DNA from: Hypsibius dujardini
Lineage: Eukaryota > Tardigrada > Eutardigrada > Parachela > Hypsibiidae
NCBI GenBank assembly: GCA_001579985.1
Contig: LRSR01006008.1
Span: 17,233-81,232, forward strand
Direction: 5' to 3'
DNA length: 64,000 nucleotides
A program made the translations under genes and the position numbers. The notes under the pieces are model-generated. The model worked only from the letters and a program-made list of their open reading frames with translations. It made no database searches and was not told the origin of the DNA. The first letter of the stretch is position 1. The number at the start of each line of letters is the position of its first letter. Below are positions 1 through 9,354 of the stretch, one piece after another.

Positions 1-264
1 AATCCCTCGATCGTCACTGTACGATAGGGACGACCCTTTGGTATACGTATTCTTCATATGCAAAATTTCAGGATATATTTTGTGTTGCTATTATTTTGAA
101 TCTATTTAAATTTAGATAGGAACAAAACAGTTAAACGCTCTAGCGAAAAGTATCAGAGGAGCTGGATGGTCTAACGGTCAAAGTCGCCACTGCACCAATC
201 TCTAATTACCGCAGAAGTATTTGTTATACAAAGACATTAAGCTATATAATAAATTCTTATGAGT

Positions 265-430
265 ACGAAGAGAAGCATATGAATTAAAGCAGGATATCAA
301 TCTGAAACACGAAATTCTGGACTAGTAGCTGCACTCGCTTCGTATACGATTGAGTGAGTGAATGTGAGAGTGTCCTTACTAGCCCGAAACTGTCTGTTTC
401 AAATCATTTTCTGTTTCACTTCATATACTT
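265..430 (+). repeat. Dispersed repeat R1, copy 1
   Basis: The segment containing AGTGAGTGAATG and the end ACTGTCTGTTTCAAATCAT recurs on the other strand at about 45040-45225. Matching blocks include GAAGCATATGAATT, CTAGTAG followed by GCACTCG, and CTTACTAGCCC, so the similarity covers well over 100 bases with small gaps. No open reading frame is shared. It is a dispersed element of unknown class. Confidence 0.6.
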
Positions 431-1264
431 TATTCATATAACTTTTACTTGAATAAAATCACTTGATCGACTAAGAACCAGACGAAATGTTGATCAACAG
501 GTCGGCATGGGGTTTTCGCGCGTCGGTCAGTTTAGTTTTCTTGACAAAGATGTGTAAACTTGGAAAAAATATTTTCCATTTTGAAATCTAGTCCTGGCGG
601 CAAAAATATAAAGATGTCCGGTAATGCCCTTCCGACCTCCATTCAGAACAAAGCTAGATAGATTGATTGATTGAACTTTAATAAATACTCATTATCCTTT
701 TATGGCTCCATTATACCTCGTATATCATAGATTCAAGCGCTAGTATACCGGTAAACTGTGATGATTGCCAGCGAGTTGACCTCTCCTTTCCGATGCAACA
801 CGACCGACGGCTCAACGATCGACATTTTTACATCCCTCTGCACGGAAGGTCTCGCGGTAGCGCCTTACCCTGCGGGGAGTGCCTAATCACAGGGATATCA
901 TGGCACGGCACGGATTTAACGGAAGAGGTCAAGAAGACTTGTCAACGCGGACGATCGTGCAACTACAGCTCAGCACTCCTGCCATCAAAGATCACCAACG
1001 ACGCGTCTGCCTTGTGGAACCGGGAATACGACCAAAAAGAGACTCATCATCACACGCATGTGTTCGCGTTTTATTTCTGAACTCAGGATGCTTACTTTTA
1101 TGACTTACTTACAAGAAAGCACACAGCAATAATAAGCGAAGAATAGCTGCGGTCCACTGGTCAGCTTTATTGTTTGATGTCCTAATGGATCATCAAAGCC
1201 CAAACTGAAATATTTAGAAACATTGTAGATAACGGTTTATATCCATGGGATATATTAATACAGC

Positions 1265-1585
1265 AGGCATCGCAAAACTAATTTTAGTCATCTGGCTAGC
1301 TCTTATTCAACTACAAGCTATTTCGTAAGGATTTTTAGTTTAATTTTTTTAATGATTTGAAGTTTAAATTTAGTTTTAGTTGTTTAATGAACAATTTAAA
1401 CAAACTCATGAACATACTCTCAAACTTTTATTTAACAACTTTTAACTCCTCAGTTTATGTTTATAACTTAAAACAAACAGAAGAAGTGCTTTTAGTAACA
1501 AGATTTTAAGTTTATCTTTTTTATTCAGTTTATCGAAAATCAATAAATTGTTTACTTCAGTTTTAGTTTAGTTTGCCATTCCTAC
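1265..1585. mobile_element. AAACTAAA-type TIR element, copy A (MITE-like)
   Basis: The left end reads AGGCATCGCAAAACTAATTT. The right end, read on the minus strand, is TAGGAATGGCAAACTAAACT. These are diverged inverted copies of the ends of the better preserved copy at 45784-46307. The interior is AT-rich with repeated AAAC/GTTT and TTTAGTTT motifs and no coding capacity, consistent with an old non-autonomous DNA element. Confidence 0.5.
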
Positions 1586-2183
1586 ATATCAGTCACGTAT
1601 ATGCAACAACAAAATTGGAAGTTGTTGCCTTTAGAAGCAGTTAAAATGCGCACAAACACACACTGTATCACTCATTGCCGCCGTATTAAAATACCAACTA
1701 AGATCAACTAAACTTTAATCGAGAATACGAGTAATCGCGTTAGCCTACTGTATTTCACGGATTTCCATTGCAAATTTTCTTTAACCGAAGGCTGCCACAA
1801 TTTTTTGTCGAATATCTTTAAATCATTGGGCAAACAGTACTCCAAATATTAATATTAATATTATCTCATGAATTAAACGCCGCACATGATGAAGTATTTT
1901 TTGCGGTTTGGCCTCCACCCTCATTCTAAGCCGCAGCCCTTTGTCTATATCATAATGTTCCATTATTGCGTCATTCAGGTCGCCCGAACCGGTCTAACAA
2001 GAAAATCTAGGTGTGCTCTCGCTTGATTTCATTCGCATCCTATTTTATCACAAACGAAGGCTCAGAATACGCTTGAGAATGGCGTAAATAACTTGAACAT
2101 CCGTTTGGACAGTGGCTGGAAAAAGAGAACAGCAGAACCGTAGAACAGAACCCTAGACAATCCCCTGCGTACATACATACACT

Positions 2184-2693
2184 CAGAAAGCTCGTTCAGG
2201 ATCTTTACAGGTCGGAACTAAGACCCCGCATGGTAGGGCCAGGGGATGGGCAAAAGGGCAAAATGTTGTTTTTACAAGATTGAACCAATATTCAGTCTCT
2301 TGTTCCTGATCATTTTGAAACTTGTGGGGGTGTGGAAGGAGCCCCCTGAAATTTCAAAACGTCTTTGAAAACATCAGGTTCACATCATATTTGGACCGTT
2401 CTTGAATGTTTTCAACCTCCCATATTTATTCATAAATTGGGAGCTCATATTGGACCTCAAAAACTGCAAATTTAAACAAAAAGCTGATGTTTTTGAAAAT
2501 GGTTTGATATCCTGGGGGAGGGGCACTAGAAATCACATCCCACACCTCCCACTAATTTCAAAATGATCAGGGACAAGAGGTCGAATTTCGGGTTCAATCT
2601 GCAAAAAAATGCATTTCGGCTCTTTCCCAACGCCCTAGCCCTTCCGTGAGGGATCTTGGTTGCGACCTGTAAGGACCCTAAACGAGCTTCTGC
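2184..2693. mobile_element. CTCGTTTAGGGTCC-type TIR element, copy A
   Basis: This is a roughly 510-base element whose two halves are imperfect inverted copies. The left end contains CTCGTTCAGGATCTTTACAG. The right end read on the minus strand contains CTCGTTTAGGGTCCTTACAG, and similarity continues inward through the AGGTCG and AGGGC blocks. A shorter relative at 12193-12516 shares the same terminus. No ORF is present, so it is a non-autonomous foldback/MITE. Precise ends and target-site duplication are not certain. Confidence 0.65.
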
Positions 2694-3076
2694 ATAGACT
2701 ATACACTAGCACTCTAGCTGTCGGGCGGTAAAAAGCGTAGGCATCATTACAAGAACCATGGCGCGTCATGCCCATTTAATGTGGAGATCAATGCCGAATC
2801 CCCAGTACCTGAATACACCCGTGCTCATGCCGAAGAGCTTTCATGCTGGAAAAGCCGACCTTACTTGGCTTTACCTCGTCAGCAATCAGACACAATAATT
2901 CCCCTTAGATGCGCATGCATGTACCGGGGTAAGCGTGTAATGATGAGGGATGAGGGAATGAGAAACCCCAACCCTCGGCTCATTTACACTGCACAATCCG
3001 ACAGGATAAGAGGGCTTTTAAAATGTCATGCGTCAGTAATATTGGCGTCGGTAGATTATACCCGCTTACATATACT

Positions 3077-3247
3077 AAGGAAACGCGGCGGGTAGAATCG
3101 CTACATGGTGAATCGGTCGGATGGCAGAAGGCGCCACAAGTGTAAATTGTCGACAACGGTGTGTGTGAAGCTGATTAAGTGTTGTTTACAATTTACACTT
3201 GTGGCGCCCTCTGCCATCCGACCGATTCAAACCCGCCGTGTTTCCTT
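3077..3247. repeat. Foldback inverted repeat
   Basis: The left arm (3077-3150) and right arm (3188-3247) are inverted copies. The outer ends are AAGGAAACGCGGCGGGT against its near-perfect complement, followed by a shared GAATCGGTCGGATGGCAGA block and GGCGCCACAAGTGTAAATTG. The left arm carries about 14 extra bases near its outer end. Transcripts would form a long hairpin. The likeliest explanation is a MITE-like element; a structured RNA cannot be excluded. Confidence 0.75.
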
Positions 3248-3458
3248 GGTATGCAATTCGTACATACATAGAACAGAACAGAGAGCCTTGTCCCGGGACC
3301 TTGGGGATTTACTAGCACAATTCAAATATCCTCATATACGCTCGGAATACCAGACAAAAATGGTTCACATTTCTACCAAAAATAGCAGAGTTAATTGATA
3401 GCTTTTCAAGTATTTAATATTCACGAGTTCTTTAAACATCTGTTTAATCAAGTGGAAA

Positions 3459-4364
3459 ATGACCGCTAGACATTTCACTATTGTGGCGGTTGTTTTGCTG
3501 TCTTTTCTGGGCACCCTCGAGGCCTCGACTACGAGTACGCTGCTCTTCAGCCCGTCGATTGGGTGGCGCGGTCGCGGACCCTCCGCTCAGGACGTGGGCC
3601 GTGCCAGCGCCCGACGACCGGGCGGTGGACGCGTTTGGATCCCCAAAATCTGGGCAGCTCTTGGAAAGCGAAGTGACGGTGGAGTGAAGCTGGGTGAAAA
3701 AGATGTTGCGGTGGATGAGCCAGCCAACGGTCGGCTGACAACTCCGGAGGGGCGGAAAAGCGATCTTTGCGCTGTTTTGGCGTTGGTCGCCAGTTCCAGC
3801 AAAGTTCATAACGTGAGTCACAATGAGATTTCTGTTTCTCGAGACCGGTAAATTAACGGCTAAATAATTAATTAATTAAATTTTTAAAATGACACACAAA
3901 AGTCAAAGTTTGCAGGAACTAATTTTTACGAGTAGCTAATTAAATATGAGTAACTAACGATTTGTAGATTATTTTCTTTTACTTTAATCTTTATCGAAGT
4001 GATAGAGTAGTTCCAAGCTTCGTTATCCTACTCAAATTTTCGTTCTCTAAACTTTGTTTATTTTTTCCTGGGAACCAAAAACACTAAAGCCAATATAGGA
4101 ATTTAGTCACTAGACGTTTCAGATATGCACTGAATTAGTTTTATATTTCAGTTGAATTTCACTGTCCATGTAGTACTCTTGTGACTTGCAAAAAATTTGT
4201 GACTTGAAAAAAAAACAATTTTAGAATTTATGGCAAGCTTACAGTTTGGCAGTGTGTTCTCAACTACGGCATGAGTTCTCAAAATATTGCAAGAATATGT
4301 GTTTGGTTTTTTGCAGATTTCGGACGCATTTCTCCAACGTTGTGGACGCCATTTGAACATCTAG
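3459..4364 (+). CDS. Candidate secreted neuropeptide/prepropeptide precursor (two exons)
   Basis: Exon 1 is 3459-3812 and ends at a GTGAGT donor. Exon 2 is 4317-4364, after a pyrimidine-rich TTTTTTGCAG acceptor. The junction is in phase and gives 133 residues. The N-terminus (MTARHFTIVAVVLLSFLGTL) is a textbook signal peptide. Around residues 55-70 there is an RR site, then PGGGRVWIPKIWAAL, then GKR, the classic signature of a peptide released at dibasic sites and C-terminally amidated from Gly. The C-terminal part has two cysteines, one in each exon. The start has A at -3. A poly(A) signal lies at 4740-4745. I do not recognise the family. The signal peptide and GKR site are seen; the hormone role is inferred. 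Confidence 0.5.
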
Positions 4365-4739
4365 ATGTAACTGAAGTCTTTTATAAAGGCTGGCTACAGT
4401 AGATTGCATATTCTGAGGTCTTTGATTGACAGTCAAATTCAGAGTGAAATCAGTCTACGGTGGCTCAGTATGCGGTTGACAAACTGTAAACATTATATTT
4501 TCGCCGCATCTGTAAATATCTGGATTCATATCAGCCAAATATTTTTCGAGGGTCAGGGGACGGAGCTATGAGCTAATCGTCGTAAACAAACACATTGAAA
4601 CCTGAGTGGAAACTATTATCAAAAACACAGTGCAGCATGTATGTTCACTACTTATGACACATTTCACTATATTTACTGTCAACATTAGAGTATTTTATTT
4701 CAAATGCTATTTTAAATTCTGAAAATATGGCCTTTTTTC

Positions 4740-4745
4740 AATAAA
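4740..4745 (+). terminator. Poly(A) signal AATAAA for the prepropeptide gene
   Basis: AATAAA on the plus strand, 376 bases after the stop codon at 4362-4364. It is the first canonical signal downstream and lies just before the convergent Wnt4 3' end. Confidence 0.45.
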
Positions 4746-4779
4746 AAAATGTATAAACTAAACTGCCGTTGGATTTAAA

Positions 4780-4797
4780 TTTATTTAATGTTTTATT
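4780..4797 (-). terminator. Poly(A) signals for Wnt4
   Basis: Two minus-strand AATAAA motifs (plus-strand TTTATT at 4780-4785 and 4792-4797) lie about 300 bases beyond the Wnt4 stop at 5089. With the plus-strand signal at 4740 they place the two convergent 3' ends within a few tens of bases of each other. Confidence 0.4.
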
Positions 4798-5088
4798 TAA
4801 ATTTAAAGCAGTCCGATTATTTTAAGTAAACTATCAAATGAGAGCCCACTAATGGGAATAAGCCATGCTCCTCGTATCAATAGTACTGTACTCGTACATC
4901 ACCAGCACTTTACACAAATCTTACTCGTAATGCTGGTCGCAAACATAATACAGAAAAAACATTCACCCAGACATGGACTTATACGAGGAAATGCGATGTC
5001 TAGACAATCTAAAAGTGACACACCCAAAAACGCACTCCAAAAACCACACTCAACTTTAAGTACATCAAACAGTCTCGACCACGTGTGT

Positions 5089-5844
5089 TCACTGGCACGT
5101 GCTGATTTCCTCGAATTTAACACACTCCTGACAGCGCACCTCGCAGCACCAGTGGAACTTGCACTTGCAACGTTCTCTCCGTTGCGTTCGCTGCGTCCGG
5201 AAGCCCCGCCCACAGCACATGATCTCGCATCCGTCTGTGGAACGCGAGGTCCGGTTGCACTGCCTGCCGGCCGGGCCAATTCCTGCGAGGTCGCTGCGGC
5301 AGAAATCCGGCGAGGGATCGAGGTAGACCAGATCCGTGTCGGCGTGGAATTTGAACCGAGGGTTGACCGGTTCGAGGCGTCGCCGGGTGGCGCGTTTGCG
5401 GATGGCAACCTCGGTGGCACCGTCAAATTTCTCCTTCAGGACTGCGCCAACCTGCCGAAAGCTGGGCATGGCGCGCCAGCACGTCTTAATCTCGCAGGAG
5501 CCGGAGACGCCATGACACTTGCAGGCCACTTCCATGTTGTACTCGATCGCCTGTCAAAGGAGACAGGAAACAAACTCGTAAAGAATGCTTTAAATGGCAC
5601 GACTGTTCTAGATTTTTTTTCTAGACTGAACAACATGACATTTGTCAACAATAGTGATGTTGTAATTATAGTAACAATAGTATATTGACTCTTTATACAT
5701 CTTTGCAATATAATTTATCTAATTGCGTAAATTTATATATGGATACAATTATTGTCCATCCCTGCGGCCCCTTTACAGAGTGTTCCCAGTTTCCTTTGTT
5801 TCACGATTGCCTCCAGGATAATTTTTCATTGAGAATGTCTGTCG

Positions 5845-5877
<33 letters not shown>

Positions 5878-8800
5878 TTTTTTTCTGTCTGCGTGCCTGT
5901 CAGTCAGGCTGGCTGTTATTTTATCTCTGCTTGGCTGCAGGTCTGCTTGTACATGCAGTCAGCCTATTTTAGCCTTTACTCTTCGCCGTCTGGCTGGTCT
6001 GCCTGAATGTCTCGGTACAGGCAATTAAACCCTGTGTCTGAAGGGATGACATGAGTCGTTTAATTTACGTCTAATGGCTTTCCTCATCAATGCTTCCAGT
6101 TAATGATCTCCACGTCTGACTGTTGTTTGATTTACTCAAAGGACTCCCAGCCATCACTGCTAAACGATCCGACTGGGTCAGGAATGAAATGTGACATTTA
6201 CAGTCCGGGGTGTAAATTATAGGATGCCCCATTCGTGAACACCCGGCGTCTTTTTAGCTAGTTTACTGATTGCAGTGTGGTAAAGCAGCAAACAAAAATT
6301 CATTTGGGAATTTAATTCAATCCTGATTCCCAAAATGACAGTGTCGTCATTCGTGGGTGGAGGAGGAGGCATTTTCTATGGTATGCCTTGGAACCTATGA
6401 AATCCGTGCAGTCTTTTTTCAAAGCGTTGACCTGAATGAATTAAAATAGCTCCAATGAAAAACCTCACCGGATGACGAGGAAATGATATATACGAATAAC
6501 TAACGTATAAAAACAGCAGTAATACAGTATTTAGCTATATGGTACATGTAAAAAACATATCCTGTTCAAAACTCTGAATGTATTTTTTTATAGGTACTTG
6601 TTAAAAATCTGACACTAATTTTTTTATGCCCTTCGAAAATGTTAATAATAAATATCGCAAATTTGTTCTGGTGTTGCTTTGTAGTTGTGGTCACCGTGGT
6701 GCCACTCTGACTGACACTTCTTCTACACGTAATTTGACACATTTATACGTTTTACACATTTATACAGTATAATGTAGGAAGTAATGCACGATCAGCCAGT
6801 GTGGAATTAACATATCTGGAGTAGCCTTTCTCCGGTCAGTGTAGACGCAGGAATCCGCTTGTCGTGGCATCTTTTGTCTAAAATATTCAACACTCGTGAC
6901 GTGACGAAAGACAAATGGTAAATTCCGCATGTCTTCCTGTCTGGGCGCTGGAGCAGCCAGACAGACAAGTACTGTCACAGGGATGAGACATAACGTGATT
7001 CCTTGAAGCTCCCAGTATGATTGTCCGTATGTGAGATACCCTCGTACACACCAGCAGGATGATTGATGAGCAGCTAATGAGACTCCCCAGCCTCGGGGTT
7101 CATTTGATACTCATGTGTACAGTACATTAAACGAAGATATATATATTTATATATAAGTAATTAAATACTATGCACAAGTAATTTGTTCATTTTAAATAGA
7201 ATATCGTTAAATAGAATATTTTGCACGCACAGTTTTCTAACGTCTAATCAGCGTAATCTTTTAAAGGTAATTGGTATAACTTTGAATGTGCGTATAGTGT
7301 GTTTTGAAATATCGTTTTTTATCAGACAAAATGTTTAACAGCCAATCATCCTAATTTCTAATCAGTTTTCAGAAAAAAATCACTTTCTCAAAATCTTTTA
7401 TCTGTCGAAAACAAATTCTGACGGCCCGTTTGTTAATAAACTCGTCTCGTGCACTCCTGTGATGATATAGCCAAGCAATGCAAACTTGGAAAACGTTGCA
7501 TAAATCAATGACTGTAGCAAAATGCGATGTTGAGACCGGAGGGAACCCTTCTCCTCTGCATCTCTCGAAAGTTCTTTTAAAGTACGGACGCACACAAAAA
7601 ATTTTGGCCATAATTTTTCTCGCCCCTATATTTCATACCTTGCGCCCAGCTTGGTTATTATGTAAATTGACTAGGCCACGGCTGGACTTGACGCTCCTCT
7701 TCTTCGTCCGTTCGCGGGAATCCACAAAATTCTTCGAGAAGGCCGATCCGAAAGCAATGTTATCCGAGCACCCGGACCAGTGGTAGCCTTCGGGCGTGGT
7801 CCCTTTTACGTTAGCGTCGCATCCGCATTTGTTGAGCTCACCCATACTGCACGACCGAGTGACGGCATGAGCGACCCCTGCCGCAGAGATGGCGTGCACA
7901 AAGGCTGATTCACGAGTTCCTGCAAATAATTATTTCGGTTTAAGACGACGCTCTTCTCAAAAAAACAGGCAGACCGGCAGACAGACAGACAGGCTGGCAG
8001 GCAGGCAAACAAATAAAAAACGGACAGAATGGCAGACAAACTGTCAGACAGACAGACAGATAGGCAGATAGACAGATAGACACACAGACACAAGACAAGC
8101 AAACATAGATAGGGAGACAGACATACACACAAGCCCTACCGCTAAGGCGCACGGCGTCTACGTTGGAGCAGTTCCACAGCCGACTACGAAACTGATACTG
8201 ACATTCCTCGATGGCTACAGCTGCTCCTCGCCGGACGCTGTCCATCACATCAAGGTTCCGCTTGCATAGTTTCACCTGTCGTCCAACGAGACCGGTGGAA
8301 TTGTCACAGGCATCACTTGGTGAGTCCATACTTGCTAGGGAACCCACTCGCGCAAGTGACCTGCCGTGGAATAAAATGAAACAAATTTTTCAGCCCAGAT
8401 TTTTCGTGTCATTAGGTAGAATTTCTATAAAGCACAAAATGCCCGATAAAAATGCAAAAAATCTCTCGACCGGGATGTTCGCTGTTCCGATGGAGTGGTC
8501 AACAGGCTCATTAATGTCAATTATTCCGACACTGGGACATGCCGTTAGATTCGCGCCGGTGACACCCTCCTTTTACGTCATTCCGGTCGGGCATATTTCA
8601 AGCCATTTTTATAGCTTTGTTTTGATCAATTTGTTCCTATCTCATTGCGCCGAGCGGAATGGAATGGGACTACTGTGGAACTAACAAAAGGTTAAACTTA
8701 CTGACAATAAAGTCAAACTGCCTAATCTTCCCGCTGTCACAGTAAACTGTTACCGAACTTGTAAAGCGGCGGAGTGGAGTGAAACTCGTATGAATGGGAT

Positions 8801-9354
8801 TAGTTGATGTCCAGCCCATTCACTTAATGTGGGATATATGACCAGACACAGTCTGTTTACTTGTCTGCTGGCCTATGTGTCTATCCTCTGTCCGTCTTCT
8901 CTGGCAGCCAATTTACCTGTTACTTCCCCTATCTGTCTGCTTCTTTGTCTGTCTGTCTGCTTGTCTGTCTGTTTCGTTTGTCTGCCTGTTTGTCTGTCTG
9001 CTTCTTTGTCTGTCTGTCTGTCTGTCTGCTTGTCTGTCTGTTTCGTTTGTCTGCCTGTTTGTCTGTCTGTTTGTCTGTCTCTCTGTCTGTCTGTCTGTCT
9101 GCCTGTCTGCCTGTCTATCTGTCTGTCTTGTCTGTCTATCAGTCTGTCTTGTCTGTCTATCAGTCTGTCTATCTATCTGCCTTCTATCCAATTTAACATT
9201 AACGTGACTTTGGGCAATTGCGTTCTATCATACCACAGAAACAAAGCAGTAGAACTTACAACCAACGCAGCTGCTCGGTCGCCGGCGTCCAGAATAGCAG
9301 CAAGACGAATGCAAAACCGCCATGGTTTAGCAAACACCGGTGAACCCGTTGCAT
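5089..9354 (-). CDS. Wnt4: Wnt4 secreted signalling protein (4 exons, complete)
   Basis: Exons in transcript order are 9354-9260, 8360-8140, 7919-7639 and 5550-5089: 1059 nt, 352 residues, against 351 in human WNT4 as I recall it. All junctions keep phase. Exon 1 encodes a hydrophobic signal segment ([10 protein letters not shown]). Exon 2 carries [15 protein letters not shown] and [17 protein letters not shown]. Exon 3 has [15 protein letters not shown] and [18 protein letters not shown]. Exon 4 starts [19 protein letters not shown], where the Ser of the CHGVSGSC loop (about residue 215) is the palmitoleoylated residue of Wnts, and ends with the Cys-rich CCGRGF and CKCKFHWCC motifs. EKFDGATEV and [12 protein letters not shown] point to Wnt4 rather than another subfamily. 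The protein acts outside the cell on Frizzled/LRP receptors. Introns 1 to 3 hold CTGT-type arrays. Confidence 0.96.
5838..5878. repeat. CTGT microsatellite (Wnt4 intron 3)
   Basis: A run of about ten CTGT tetranucleotides in the 2.1-kb last Wnt4 intron (5551-7638). The rest of that intron is AT-rich single-copy-looking sequence in which I see no other feature. Confidence 0.9.
7966..8120. repeat. CAGA-rich tetranucleotide array (Wnt4 intron 2)
   Basis: An imperfect CAGA/CAGG array fills most of the 220-base Wnt4 intron 2 (7920-8139). Because it abuts both splice sites it generates misleading long open frames joined to Wnt4 exon sequence. Confidence 0.9.
8930..9178. repeat. CTGT/CTGC-rich tetranucleotide array (Wnt4 intron 1)
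   Basis: About 250 bases of CTGT with CTGC, TTGT and TCTAT interruptions, including an internal near-exact duplication around GTCTGTTTCGTTTGTCTGCC (near 8960 and again near 9035). It lies inside Wnt4 intron 1 and explains the Cys-Leu-Ser-Val open frames in all three plus-strand frames. Confidence 0.9.

Larger units (their letters stand above)
1..3458. other. Gene-poor left flank with dispersed repeats
   Basis: I find no convincing coding exon here. The short open frames at 793-1080 and 2781-3095 lack splice context and family resemblance. The stretch holds the repeat at about 265-430 (second copy near 45.1 kb), an AAACTAAA-rich element at 1265-1585, a long terminal-inverted-repeat element at 2184-2693 and a foldback at 3077-3247, each listed separately. 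Confidence 0.6.

Noticed and set aside
793-1080. 95-residue frame with several cysteines
   Set aside because: No signal peptide, splice context or recognisable motif; consistent with chance.
3444-3821. 125-residue minus-strand frame opposite the prepropeptide
   Set aside because: No signal peptide or domain, while the plus-strand frame has a signal peptide, a good start context and an in-phase second exon.
4852-5688. 278-residue plus-strand frame
   Set aside because: It is antisense to the last Wnt4 exon, whose minus-strand reading is unmistakable.
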